From DTSX01 sp964633465 (GTDB taxonomy: Bacteria; Pseudomonadota; Gammaproteobacteria; Steroidobacterales; UBA11654): a DNA stretch of 39,563 nt. The notes below the pieces were generated by a model. It was given only the letters and a program-made list of their open reading frames with translations. It was not told where the DNA came from and did not search any database. This document shows positions 23,880-32,574 of the stretch, one piece after another. Position 1 is the stretch's first letter, and the number at the start of each line of letters is the position of its first letter. The DNA is taken from positions 1 through 39,563 of the forward strand of contig CAZWGB010000008.1 of the NCBI GenBank assembly GCA_964633465.1. The letters run 5' to 3'. Position numbers and translations under genes: made by a program.

Positions 23880-25271
23880 TCATATTAAAAATGCAGGCAC
23901 TAGATAGATGCCAGCAATTGATACTATAACGATTGCAATAATATTAAGGGCAATTCCGGCTCTCATCATTTGAGGTACTTTGATTAGCTCAGAACCAAAA
24001 ACAATTGCATTGGGTGGAGTTGCCACTGGCAACATGAACGCACAACTTGCAGCAATTGCTATTGAAGCAGTTAACAGCAAGGGGTTGAATCCAAACTGAG
24101 TTGCAATAACTGCAACAATTGGAAGAAATGTTGCAGTGGTGGCTAAATTTGAGGTTAACTCAGTTAGGAAAATAATAAGTGCGCTAAATATCACAACCAA
24201 GAAGACTATACTTAAGCCCACTGGCATCATATTTCCTATCCAAGCAGCTAATCCCGTATTTTGTGCTACTGCAGCAAGAGTCAATCCGCCTCCAAACAAA
24301 AGCAAAATTCCCCAAGGGACTCCTTTTTCAGCATCTTTCCACTCTAAAAGATTGTGATCTTGATCACCTCCACTTGGAGTTAAAAACAGGGCTAAACCAC
24401 AAAGCATGGCTATACCTGGATCCGTTAATCCCTCCATACCTGGAATATTATTAATAGGGCTCCTAAAGACCCACAAAAGGGCAGTCATGAGAAAAATGAT
24501 GAAAACTCTTTTTTCAGGAGTTTTTATCTTGCCTGTACTCTCTCTCATTGCTTGAATAGTTTCTTGAGTCTGAGAAGAGGTTTCAAAATTTACAGGAAAA
24601 CTAATTCTCGTTAATGTAAACCATGACATTGGCAGTAATATCAGACTTACAGGCATTCCGACCTTCATCCAGTTTAAAAATGAAATGGAAACCCCATATT
24701 GCTCTTCCATAAATCCATTCAACGCCATGTTGGGGGCGGTACCAATCAAAGTCGCAATTCCTCCAATATTTGCTGCGTAGGCGATACCCAGTAAAAGCGC
24801 AACTTGAAAGTTAATTTTGTCCCTTTCACTGAGTTCATGCATCGATTCTTTGACTACTGTGATAATTGCTAAACCTATAGGTAATAACATGATTGTTGTG
24901 GAAGTATTCATAATCCACATACTCAGTAGGCAAGAGCTCAACATGAATCCCCCGATAATAGATCTACCTCCGGTCCCTGTAAATCTCAAAACGGTTAAAG
25001 CAATACGCTTATGCAGATTGCATTTCTGTATGGCTATAGATAAGAAAAATCCTCCTAAAAACAGAAACACATTTTTATTAGCATACGGGGCAGCTGTTGC
25101 CTCAATTGAAGAGACCCCTAGTAAAGGAAAAAACACCAATGGTATCAGTGCTGTAATTGCAATCGGAACCGCTTCTGTTGCCCACCAAATTCCCATCCAA
25201 ACAAAAATCGCAGCAGCTCTTTGGGCCTCAATTGATAAAGTTTCAGGATTGGGTAGCAACAACACCACCAA
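23880..25271 (-). CDS. SLC13/DASS family sodium:dicarboxylate (or sulfate) symporter
   Basis: The protein has at least 463 residues and about eleven membrane segments. 'WWATEAVPIAITALIPLVFFPLLGV' is the conserved N-terminal block, and the two substrate/sodium motifs are 'WIMNTSTTIMLLPI' and 'TSNLATTATFLPI'. 'ATPPNAIVFGS' is near the end. The family carries di- and tricarboxylates or sulfate with sodium. The TTG at 25271 truncates a first helix that continues upstream in frame ('IGFFLGILGALVVLLLPNP'). The frame is open back to a TAA near 25335 with no ATG, GTG or TTG between; an ATT at 25322, a few bases after AGGT, is a candidate start. The true start is therefore uncertain. It lies 25 bp upstream of the LOG gene. 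Confidence 0.9.
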   Translation of the reverse strand: MVVLLLPNPETLSIEAQRAAAIFVWMGIWWATEAVPIAITALIPLVFFPLLGVSSIEATAAPYANKNVFLFLGGFFLSIAIQKCNLHKRIALTVLRFTGTGGRSIIGGFMLSSCLLSMWIMNTSTTIMLLPIGLAIITVVKESMHELSERDKINFQVALLLGIAYAANIGGIATLIGTAPNMALNGFMEEQYGVSISFLNWMKVGMPVSLILLPMSWFTLTRISFPVNFETSSQTQETIQAMRESTGKIKTPEKRVFIIFLMTALLWVFRSPINNIPGMEGLTDPGIAMLCGLALFLTPSGGDQDHNLLEWKDAEKGVPWGILLLFGGGLTLAAVAQNTGLAAWIGNMMPVGLSIVFLVVIFSALIIFLTELTSNLATTATFLPIVAVIATQFGFNPLLLTASIAIAASCAFMLPVATPPNAIVFGSELIKVPQMMRAGIALNIIAIVIVSIAGIYLVPAFLI

Positions 25272-25394
25272 GGCACCAAGGATGCCCAGAAAAAATCCTA
25301 TATTTTTATTTTTACTCTGAATCTTTTGTTACCTATTTGTTTGCGATGCAAATTCTATTTTGTACCAAGTTACTCTATTTAAATTAAATTCTAC

Positions 25395-26189
25395 TCATTT
25401 TTTCTGGTAATACTCCAAGTAAGTCTCCCAAGCTATTCTTTGTAATTTTTTTCTAACTTCCGGCTCAATACCATATTTGTAAGTATTGCCAACGGGTGAT
25501 GCTTGAAAAATAGAGGCATAGATTGTGGCAGCAGCCAAATAAGTTCCCTCTCTGCTTGGGTGCTTGTCATCTGCGTATAAATCTATTTCAGGATGTGATT
25601 GAATTGACCTTGAGAATGCAAGTCCAGCTGGAATAATCAGAAGCTTATTCTCATTCCCAGCAATGGTGTACTCTCGGGCAATAGCCTCGATCATCGATGG
25701 TTGACTTTTATAAGCCCAGGTCATCATCAGGACAGGTTCGATCTTGTGAGTTTTCAATGTTTGTGTATGTTTCTTGACGTATTTATGAAAATCTGAGGAG
25801 AGTTCAGGGTGAATTGGACACTGACTGCAGTCCTGCATAATCGCAATGTCATATCTGCGATCTTTGAAAGGTACAATTTTATTCTGACTGTTAAACTTAA
25901 AAGCCCCTGCATTCGGATTGTTTATGTAAGATTCCACATCGTGCCAACTGAGCGTTGAACCGTTAATGTAAAAGGTTCTTGCTTTGATATTGATGGTGTT
26001 CTTTTTTATTGAATTGTGAATCCCCAATAGAGGTTTATGCATGCTGTTGTTGTAATACATAAAGCTATTTCCAATAAGTAGAAAGGATTTTGGACTATCA
26101 GAGAAAGGTTTTGTGACAGTGGGTACGTCATATGCATAAACATTAAGTGAGACAAAGGCTAGGACCATTTTCAGAAGTATGTTTCTCAT
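25395..26189 (-). CDS. Exported SGNH/GDSL-type hydrolase
   Basis: The 264-residue protein has a signal peptide (MRNILLKMVLAFVSLNVYA). 'SFLLIGNSFMYYNNS' carries the block I serine (S42) in G-N-S. 'IAIMQDCSQCP' lies near the block III position, with D120 and a C-x-x-C. 'LYADDKHPSREGTYLAAATIYA' supplies the D-x-x-H pair (D207, H210) of block V. This arrangement is that of bacterial periplasmic SGNH esterases or acetylhydrolases; the ester substrate is unknown. It is divergent from the TonB-dependent receptor gene across 111 bp, so common control is possible. Confidence 0.87.
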   Translation of the reverse strand: MRNILLKMVLAFVSLNVYAYDVPTVTKPFSDSPKSFLLIGNSFMYYNNSMHKPLLGIHNSIKKNTINIKARTFYINGSTLSWHDVESYINNPNAGAFKFNSQNKIVPFKDRRYDIAIMQDCSQCPIHPELSSDFHKYVKKHTQTLKTHKIEPVLMMTWAYKSQPSMIEAIAREYTIAGNENKLLIIPAGLAFSRSIQSHPEIDLYADDKHPSREGTYLAAATIYASIFQASPVGNTYKYGIEPEVRKKLQRIAWETYLEYYQKK

Positions 26190-26300
26190 AACGACATTAT
26201 TTGGAAGGGAAAGGAGGTAATTTTATGTGAGAATTTTTGTAAATTACAGCTGATTTTTGTTACGGTAGCTGAATTAAGATATAACTTTGGAGGGGAAGTT

Positions 26301-29300
26301 GTGAAAAACACTACTCAAAAACTGACAATCAAGCTAGCCTTGGTTGCTCTTGTATTTTCTTTTTCACCCATTAATGCACAAGATGATGCTGCAAGTTCTG
26401 CAGGATCTGTTGAGGAAATCACGGTAACAGGTAGTCAAATCAAAGGCGCCAAAATTACCGGTGCTTTGCCAGTCTCAGTACTGGATTTTACGGACATAGA
26501 TACTCTTGGCGTAGACGGTGGAGACGAATTGCTTGATAACGTTGTTGAAAACGGCATGAACCTGTTTAACGAAACAGAGAATGCTTCTGGCGGTGTGAAC
26601 TCTGCCAGGGGAGATATGGGTGCCTACAATCTAAGAAACATGGGTACGGGTAATACCTTAACTCTGTTAAATGGAAGACGATTGGTTAACTCACCCGGAT
26701 ATCAAACTGAATTAATTGGTGGGGATTACGTTCCTGCCATGACGGTGAATTCCAACTTGATTCCTATCTATGGTCTTGAAAGAATGGAAATTCTAAGAGA
26801 CGGCGCGTCAGCTATTTACGGTGCAGACGCTGTAGCGGGAGTTGTTAACAACGTTATGCAATCAGACTATGAGGGGTTTCTCTTCAGAGTCAAAACAAAT
26901 TCTTACGATCACTTTGATGCCAATGATACAACCATTAGCATCAAGTTCGGCAGAAACTTCAACGGTGGTAGAACCAATGTCAGTGTCTTTGCTGATTACT
27001 ACGACAGAGAAGCCATCAAGGGTGCTGAAGATGATAGATGGGGTAATTCAGATCACAGGAGATGGACCACTTGTGACTTACCTGAAGGAGTCGAAGACAT
27101 GGGACGTTGTTTGCCTGAGGGCAATCCTTGGGCGGGGAGTACAAGTTTTAGAAATCTAAGCACCAACTCTTTGTACGGTCAATTTGATATGGTCAAGAGT
27201 AGTGAACATGGCAGCAGCAATCCTTACAACCATGTATTTACTGACTCCAATGGTGAATTTGAAGTCTTTCCTCTTGGCGACCCGCGTTGCAGTAATCGCT
27301 CAAGCCAGGGTGGTGAAGTATTTGACACTGGTTACGGCACTTGCATCGCACAAGACGGTAATGGCGTCGAACGCTTCAACCTTTGGGGGGACACGGATTA
27401 CAGATCAGACCTTGACAGGTACAATGTTTTTGTCTTCATAAATCATGAATTGGATAACGGAAATGAATCTTTTACTGAGATTGGATTCTATGGTTCCGAC
27501 TCCTATCTAACTCGACATCCTTCCTATGCTTTTTCTTCCTCAAAACACAGAGTGGGTGGTGATAATTATTGGCTCAATCAAATGACGCTTGATGACGGTA
27601 CAGCACTGTTTGCTGGATACGATTTATATATTGACAATTACCGTTACGCAGAACTTTACCGGAAGGTAGACGTTAAGAAGGCAACCCACAGGATTTTACA
27701 AGGAATGAGAGGTTCGAATGAAGAATGGGATTGGGAAGTTGCTTTTTTGAATTCTAGAGCGACTGCTGATGATTGGACCCACAATAGGCTGTCCAACAAT
27801 CTGATCAAAGAAGCTCTTTGGGACTCAACACCGGCTGCTTACAATCCTTTCAAAGCTGGAGATCCTGAAGGTCTTGCTCGAGCTGTTGTTTCTGCATACA
27901 GATTTGGGACCAGCGAGCTCACGATGCTTGATTTTAAAGTCTCGAACAATGAAATCGCGCAGCTGCCCGCAGGTCCGATGGGTCTGTTACTTGGCGTTGA
28001 ATACCGGTATGAAAAGGTTGTGGACGACAGAGATCCGAGACTTGATGGAACCATCACTTACACCGATTACGAAGGCGATACTTATCCGTTGGTGTCAGAT
28101 CTCTTGAACTCTAGTCCAACAGGCGATGTTAGCGGTTCTCATCGTGTCAAATCTTTCTTTACCGAGTTGCAAATACCTCTAGCACCAACTGCCAATGCGC
28201 AATTGGCTATGCGGTATGAAGATTCCACTAGCGTGGAGAGTGCTCTGGTTGGAAAGTTTGCCGTTGGTTGGGATGTAACTGACATATTTAAGCTCAGAGC
28301 ATCCATCTCAACTGCATACAGGGCTCCGAATATTATTCAGGTCAACGAAAAAATAGTTGTACGAACTGGAACCAGGAATGACTACAGTCGCTATCGCTTG
28401 CAGCAAGCGAATGGGATATCCACATCCAGCTCAAATTTGGATTCTCGTTATTCAATGCAGAGACAAGCAACGGGAGCTGAGAATCTTAAATCTGAAGAAT
28501 CAGACAATACCTCGATTGGATTTGTTCTTACCCCTGTTGATGGTCTTACAATCACAGGCGATTATTGGACCATTGAAAAAGAGAACACCATTGGCCTCTT
28601 TGGTAGAAATAATCATACCGTCTATGACAGTATGCTCAGATGGGCAAACGGTACAAGCAATTGCGGTAGTTTTCTTGGCAACCCAGCGGTTGTCAGAGAA
28701 GCTCCTGACGAAGATGATATTGCTGGTGCTGCCGTGGCTGGTGTCTGTCCCTTTGGTACTATTAAGTATGTTGGTGATAACTACTTAAACCTAGCCACAA
28801 GAACTATAGAAGGTTTCGACGTCGGGGTTTACTACGATGTAGACACTGATTTCGGGGATTTTGCAGTCCGCTATATTGGCAGCTTTATCGATAAGTTCGA
28901 ACAAACTCCTGGAGGCGAGTTCTCTGCTTTGGCAGCCGCACAAGCAGCAGGTCAAATTCCAGCAGATATACCTATCGACGGGTTTGGTGACTTGCTTTTA
29001 CAGAATGGAAATTACGATGAGAAGCACAGACTTAGAGTCACGTGGAGCAAAGGTCCATGGGGTGCTTCGGTTACCGGTCTGAGGAAAGGCTCTTTTTACC
29101 AAAGCAGTCTAACGCTCTCCGATGGCACGCGTTTCGTGATTCCTTCGATGACGGTGTTTGATGTAACTGTCGACTACCGTTTCGAAATGAGTTCGGGCAG
29201 TAATGCAAGGGTAAGATTTGCTGTTAAGAATGCTGCCGATGAGCGAGCACCGACTGCCGACAGGTACTACGGTTACTTTGCAGATGCACATACAGATCTG

Positions 29301-29339
29301 GGAAGAAACTTCTATGTAGATTTCAGAGTATCTATGTAA
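26301..29339 (+). CDS. TonB-dependent outer-membrane receptor
   Basis: The 1012-residue protein has a signal peptide (cleavage near SPINA-QDD). 'EEITVTGSQIKG' is a TonB-box/plug start as in proteobacterial nutrient receptors. A plug domain reaches to about residue 190 ('LRNMGTGNTLTLLNGRRLV', 'GLERMEILRDGASAIYGADAVAGVVNNVM'). A 22-stranded barrel follows, with several cysteine-containing loops (C-x13-C near 258-272, DPRCSN with GTCIAQ, NCGSF with GVCPFG). 'EKHRLRVTWSKGPWG' and 'AVKNAADERAP' are typical late strands. The C-terminus is R-V-S-M, not the usual aromatic. GTG 26301 follows GGAGGGG (26289-26295). The likely substrate is an organic nutrient, not a siderophore; the downstream GGT and symporter suggest a peptide-like ligand (inference). 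Confidence 0.95.
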   Translation: MKNTTQKLTIKLALVALVFSFSPINAQDDAASSAGSVEEITVTGSQIKGAKITGALPVSVLDFTDIDTLGVDGGDELLDNVVENGMNLFNETENASGGVNSARGDMGAYNLRNMGTGNTLTLLNGRRLVNSPGYQTELIGGDYVPAMTVNSNLIPIYGLERMEILRDGASAIYGADAVAGVVNNVMQSDYEGFLFRVKTNSYDHFDANDTTISIKFGRNFNGGRTNVSVFADYYDREAIKGAEDDRWGNSDHRRWTTCDLPEGVEDMGRCLPEGNPWAGSTSFRNLSTNSLYGQFDMVKSSEHGSSNPYNHVFTDSNGEFEVFPLGDPRCSNRSSQGGEVFDTGYGTCIAQDGNGVERFNLWGDTDYRSDLDRYNVFVFINHELDNGNESFTEIGFYGSDSYLTRHPSYAFSSSKHRVGGDNYWLNQMTLDDGTALFAGYDLYIDNYRYAELYRKVDVKKATHRILQGMRGSNEEWDWEVAFLNSRATADDWTHNRLSNNLIKEALWDSTPAAYNPFKAGDPEGLARAVVSAYRFGTSELTMLDFKVSNNEIAQLPAGPMGLLLGVEYRYEKVVDDRDPRLDGTITYTDYEGDTYPLVSDLLNSSPTGDVSGSHRVKSFFTELQIPLAPTANAQLAMRYEDSTSVESALVGKFAVGWDVTDIFKLRASISTAYRAPNIIQVNEKIVVRTGTRNDYSRYRLQQANGISTSSSNLDSRYSMQRQATGAENLKSEESDNTSIGFVLTPVDGLTITGDYWTIEKENTIGLFGRNNHTVYDSMLRWANGTSNCGSFLGNPAVVREAPDEDDIAGAAVAGVCPFGTIKYVGDNYLNLATRTIEGFDVGVYYDVDTDFGDFAVRYIGSFIDKFEQTPGGEFSALAAAQAAGQIPADIPIDGFGDLLLQNGNYDEKHRLRVTWSKGPWGASVTGLRKGSFYQSSLTLSDGTRFVIPSMTVFDVTVDYRFEMSSGSNARVRFAVKNAADERAPTADRYYGYFADAHTDLGRNFYVDFRVSM

Positions 29340-29357
29340 GCAGTTTGAAAAAAATAG

Positions 29358-29385
29358 AAAAAGGGGGCTTAGGCTCCCTTTTTTT
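29358..29385 (+). terminator. Rho-independent terminator after the TonB receptor gene
   Basis: AAAAAGGGGGC and GCTCCCTTTTT pair as an 11-bp stem with one G-T wobble and a four-base loop (TTAG), ending in a run of seven T. It begins 18 bp after the receptor stop. Confidence 0.88.
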
Positions 29386-29436
29386 ATGTATCTGCAGAAC
29401 TGAGTTTTCGTGACCATGTGTAGAAAAGAGAAAAAG

Positions 29437-29467
29437 ACCGAGTTACACTGCTAACTCGGTTTTTTTT
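29437..29467 (+). terminator. Second rho-independent terminator
   Basis: ACCGAGTTA and TAACTCGGT form a perfect 9-bp stem with a six-base loop (CACTGC) followed by eight T. It lies 50 bp after the first terminator and ends 14 bp before the GGT start. The GGT gene would then need its own promoter or read-through from the receptor. Confidence 0.9.
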
Positions 29468-29481
29468 ATTGGTAGAAATTG

Positions 29482-31203
29482 ATGCTCCACAGATTTTTAA
29501 TTGTTTTTGTTATTTCTTTCAATGCATGGGCTCAAGACTCTTACATTGATTATCCCTCGCCATATCATCCCACCATCAATCAAAAAGGCATGGTGGTTTC
29601 ACAAAATATTGATTCTTCTAAAATTGGCATTGAGATCCTGAATATGGGAGGCAATGCAATTGATGCAGCGGTGGCAGTTGGATTTTCACTTGCTGTCACT
29701 CTACCAAGAGCAGGTAATCTTGGCGGCGTTGGATTTATGCTGGTTTACCTTAAACAGAGGAATGAAATCATTGCAGTCGATTATCTTGGATCTTCTCCCA
29801 GAAATTCAAATATCCAAGATTTATTTGGTGTGATATTACCAAGGAACTATGAAAAAGCGGACAGAGATATCGTTCGTTATGGTTACAAGGCCTCCACCAT
29901 TCCTGGAACCGTGGCAGGCCTGATTGAAGCCCACACAAACTTTGGACGATTGCCTTTGAGTAGCGTTCTCAAACCCGTAATTGAGCAAGCCAGGAACGGG
30001 ATTAGAGTTTCCTACGATCTACATATGGCCTTGAAGAGTGAACCGCAGCTGAGAAGAGATAAAGAATCTAGAGAAATATTTTTTAAAAACAGTTCTGCAG
30101 TTGCAGAAAATGCGATTCTAAAAAGAGAAGACCTTGCTCAAACACTGGAAAGAATAGCAGCAGAAGGAAAGAAAGGTTTTTATGAAGGGGAGGTAGCACA
30201 AAAAATCGTTGATGCCATGAATAACAATGGCGGTTTTATTTCGTTGGAAGATTTAAAGAACTACAAGCCTAGATTCTCAGAACCTATTAGAACTGCGTAT
30301 CGGGGACATCCTATTTTTGCACCACGACCTCCATCGGGAGGCGCGATAGTGGTTCTGGATGCCTTAAATATTCTGGAAAATTTTGATCTGGGTAAATATA
30401 AGTCCAATTCAACCGTAACCTACCATCTTTTGGGAGAAGCACTAAGAAGAGGTCACATGGATCGCTCCAGACACATTGGCGATCCCAGTTTTTACGATGT
30501 ACCTGTTGAGAAGATCATCTCGAAAAAAAGAGCTAGGAAACTGGCAAAAACAATCAATTTCAAATCTGCCAGCTCCTACAAATCAATGTCTCCTGACGAT
30601 TTTTTAGATGAAAGCAAGGACACCACTCATTTTTCAATTGTTGATGAAGATGGGAACGCGGTATCCAACACTTACACTTTGGGATATTCATTTGGATCAG
30701 GCGTAACCATTCCTGGAACCGGGATTCTGATGAACAATCACATGAATAATTTTGCCTACCGCTATGGAGATAGATCCATACGGGGTAGAACTGCAAGTCC
30801 AGCTAATAGATTTGAATCCGACAAAAGACCGATGAGTACCATGACTCCGGTGATGATTTTTAACAAAGAGGGAGAGTTGCAATTGATCACAGGATCACCA
30901 GGTGGAGCCGAAATTCCTGCAGCAGTGCTTAGAGTGATCACTGGGGTAATAGATTTTGATCTGGGCATAGGGGAGGCAACCATGCTCCCAAGAATACACA
31001 AGGATTGGCCATATGAGGATTTCGATTATGAAACTACAGCAAGTTCAGATGTGATTGCCATTTTAAGACAAAAACTAGGTCACAGAACTGTACCCTCTGA
31101 TACCATGGGGAGCACACAAAGCATTCACATCAAGGATGGTTTCAATCAAGGTTATGCAGACCTGAGGAGACCCAACGCAGGGGTTGCCATCCAGTATGAT
31201 TAA
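29482..31203 (+). CDS. ggt: Gamma-glutamyltransferase, classical type
   Basis: The 573-residue exported protein has a signal peptide (MLHRFLIVFVISFNAWAQ) and typical GGT blocks: 'GGNAIDAAVAVGFSLAVTLPRAGNLGGVGFML', 'PPSGGAIVVLDALNILE', and the autoprocessing site 'ESKDTTHFSIVDEDGNAVSNTYTLGYSFGSG'. Its first threonine (T381) is the nucleophile and small-subunit N-terminus, exactly the T-T-H-F/Y of well-studied enzymes. 'MSTMTPVMIF' and 'GSPGGAEIP' are the late substrate blocks. It should cleave gamma-glutamyl bonds (glutathione, glutamine, gamma-glutamyl peptides) in the periplasm. ATG 29482 was chosen over TTG 29479. It lies between the TonB receptor and a glutamate/dicarboxylate-type symporter. 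Confidence 0.96.
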   Translation: MLHRFLIVFVISFNAWAQDSYIDYPSPYHPTINQKGMVVSQNIDSSKIGIEILNMGGNAIDAAVAVGFSLAVTLPRAGNLGGVGFMLVYLKQRNEIIAVDYLGSSPRNSNIQDLFGVILPRNYEKADRDIVRYGYKASTIPGTVAGLIEAHTNFGRLPLSSVLKPVIEQARNGIRVSYDLHMALKSEPQLRRDKESREIFFKNSSAVAENAILKREDLAQTLERIAAEGKKGFYEGEVAQKIVDAMNNNGGFISLEDLKNYKPRFSEPIRTAYRGHPIFAPRPPSGGAIVVLDALNILENFDLGKYKSNSTVTYHLLGEALRRGHMDRSRHIGDPSFYDVPVEKIISKKRARKLAKTINFKSASSYKSMSPDDFLDESKDTTHFSIVDEDGNAVSNTYTLGYSFGSGVTIPGTGILMNNHMNNFAYRYGDRSIRGRTASPANRFESDKRPMSTMTPVMIFNKEGELQLITGSPGGAEIPAAVLRVITGVIDFDLGIGEATMLPRIHKDWPYEDFDYETTASSDVIAILRQKLGHRTVPSDTMGSTQSIHIKDGFNQGYADLRRPNAGVAIQYD

Positions 31204-31252
31204 AAGTATCGAGTTAAAATTTCCTACTGTTATTCTGTAGTATAATTCAATC

Positions 31253-32557
31253 GTGAATATCAACATTATTTACTGGTGTGTTTTACTTGCAACTTTTGCA
31301 GGTATTTTTTTGCTCGGTACAAAAACAGAATTAAAACTTTGGGCACGGGTTATAACTGCCTTGGTCCTTGGCATGATTCTCGGTTTTATCTTTGGCGACG
31401 CTGCTCAAAGTTCAAAATGGATTGGTGATTTGTTTGTCCGGCTGATTAGAATGCTCGTTATTCCATTAATTTTTACCTCATTGGTAGCTGGTGTGGTATC
31501 GATGGGTGATCCAAAGCGATTGGGATCAATAGGAGCCAAGACCATCGGTTTGTATTTAATTACCACGATGTTTGCAATAGTCATCGGTTTGGTTCTTGGG
31601 TCCGTTTTTCAACCGGGGCAGGGTATTGACCTCACTGGGGTTGAGCCTATGACATCTGGGGTTGCGTCAACGAGTGTTGCTGACAGATTGTTTGGGATTG
31701 TCCCCATAAATCCAATATCCTCGCTAGCCAATGGTGAAGTATTGCCGATTATCTTCTTTTCCATTTTGTTGGGTATAGGTATCATCATGGGTGGAGAAAA
31801 AACTAAAGCAGTGGGCAATGTTTTTTCAGCGGCTGCTGAAGCTGTACTAAAAATAGCCCACTTAGTTATGCAATTAGCACCATACGGTGTTTTATGCTTG
31901 ATCGCTTGGGTTGCTGGCACCATGGGCATGGGAGCATTGCAGAATTTGTTTATTCTAACCATTATTCTCTATTGTGGATGTATTTTTCATATGCTCTTTG
32001 TTTATGGAGGTGCATTGAAATTTATTCTTCGATTGCCTTTAATTAGATTTTTTAGGGGTATGTTAGATGCTCAGGCTGTTGCTTACTCAACTTCTTCAAG
32101 TTCAGCAACATTACCTGTTACCCTTCAATGCGTTCAGAAGAATTTGGGTGTAAGCCAACCTGTAAGTTCATCGGTGCTTCCCTTAGGCGCTACCATCAAT
32201 ATGGATGGAACAGCTTTGTATTTGGGCATCGTTGCATTATTCTCAGCCCAGATATTTGGCATAGATCTTACCCTAGCAGACTATTTTCTGATTGCATTAA
32301 CAGTCACACTAACCTCAATTGGGACCGCCGGCATTCCTTCTGCGTCATTATTTTTGCTGGCAACAGTGTTGTCAGTGATAGGCATTACTGATAGTCAAAC
32401 AGCCTTAATTGTCGGCTTTGTGCTTCCTTTTGATCGGGTATTGGATATGGCAAGGACAGTTGTCAACATCACCGGTGATGCCACTGTGTCTGTGATAGTT
32501 GCAAAGTCTGAAAATGAATTGGACGAATCAATTTTTCTTGATGATGCAGTAATCTAG
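31253..32557 (+). CDS. Dicarboxylate/amino acid:cation symporter (DAACS, GltP/DctA-like)
   Basis: The 434-residue membrane protein has the DAACS pattern: 'WARVITALVLGMILGFIFG', 'FVRLIRMLVIPLIFTSLVAGVVSMGD', the serine-rich re-entrant loop 'AYSTSSSSATLPVTLQC', 'LPLGATINMDGTALYLGIVALF' (N-M-D-G-T), and 'TSIGTAGIPSAS' (second re-entrant loop). 'LPFDRVLDMARTVVNITGDATVSVIVAKSE' closes the protein; the R of 'DRVLDMARTVVN' falls where aspartate/glutamate carriers have a side-chain-binding arginine. Substrates are glutamate, aspartate or C4-dicarboxylates with sodium or protons. GTG 31253 has no Shine-Dalgarno sequence, but TATAAT at 31241-31246 lies seven bases upstream. Confidence 0.94.
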   Translation: MNINIIYWCVLLATFAGIFLLGTKTELKLWARVITALVLGMILGFIFGDAAQSSKWIGDLFVRLIRMLVIPLIFTSLVAGVVSMGDPKRLGSIGAKTIGLYLITTMFAIVIGLVLGSVFQPGQGIDLTGVEPMTSGVASTSVADRLFGIVPINPISSLANGEVLPIIFFSILLGIGIIMGGEKTKAVGNVFSAAAEAVLKIAHLVMQLAPYGVLCLIAWVAGTMGMGALQNLFILTIILYCGCIFHMLFVYGGALKFILRLPLIRFFRGMLDAQAVAYSTSSSSATLPVTLQCVQKNLGVSQPVSSSVLPLGATINMDGTALYLGIVALFSAQIFGIDLTLADYFLIALTVTLTSIGTAGIPSASLFLLATVLSVIGITDSQTALIVGFVLPFDRVLDMARTVVNITGDATVSVIVAKSENELDESIFLDDAVI

Positions 32558-32574
32558 ACTGTATAAATTTCTCC

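Noticed and set aside
26257..26285. Sigma70-like promoter (TTGTTA, 17-bp spacer, TATAAC) before the TonB receptor gene
   Set aside because: It would start transcription at about 26292, inside the GGAGGGG ribosome site at 26289-26295, and so cut off the leader. The match may be chance in AT-rich DNA.
28357..28788. 143-codon open frame inside the TonB receptor gene, and many other frames inside real genes
   Set aside because: They are shadows of strongly supported genes in another frame, with no family resemblance or ribosome site.
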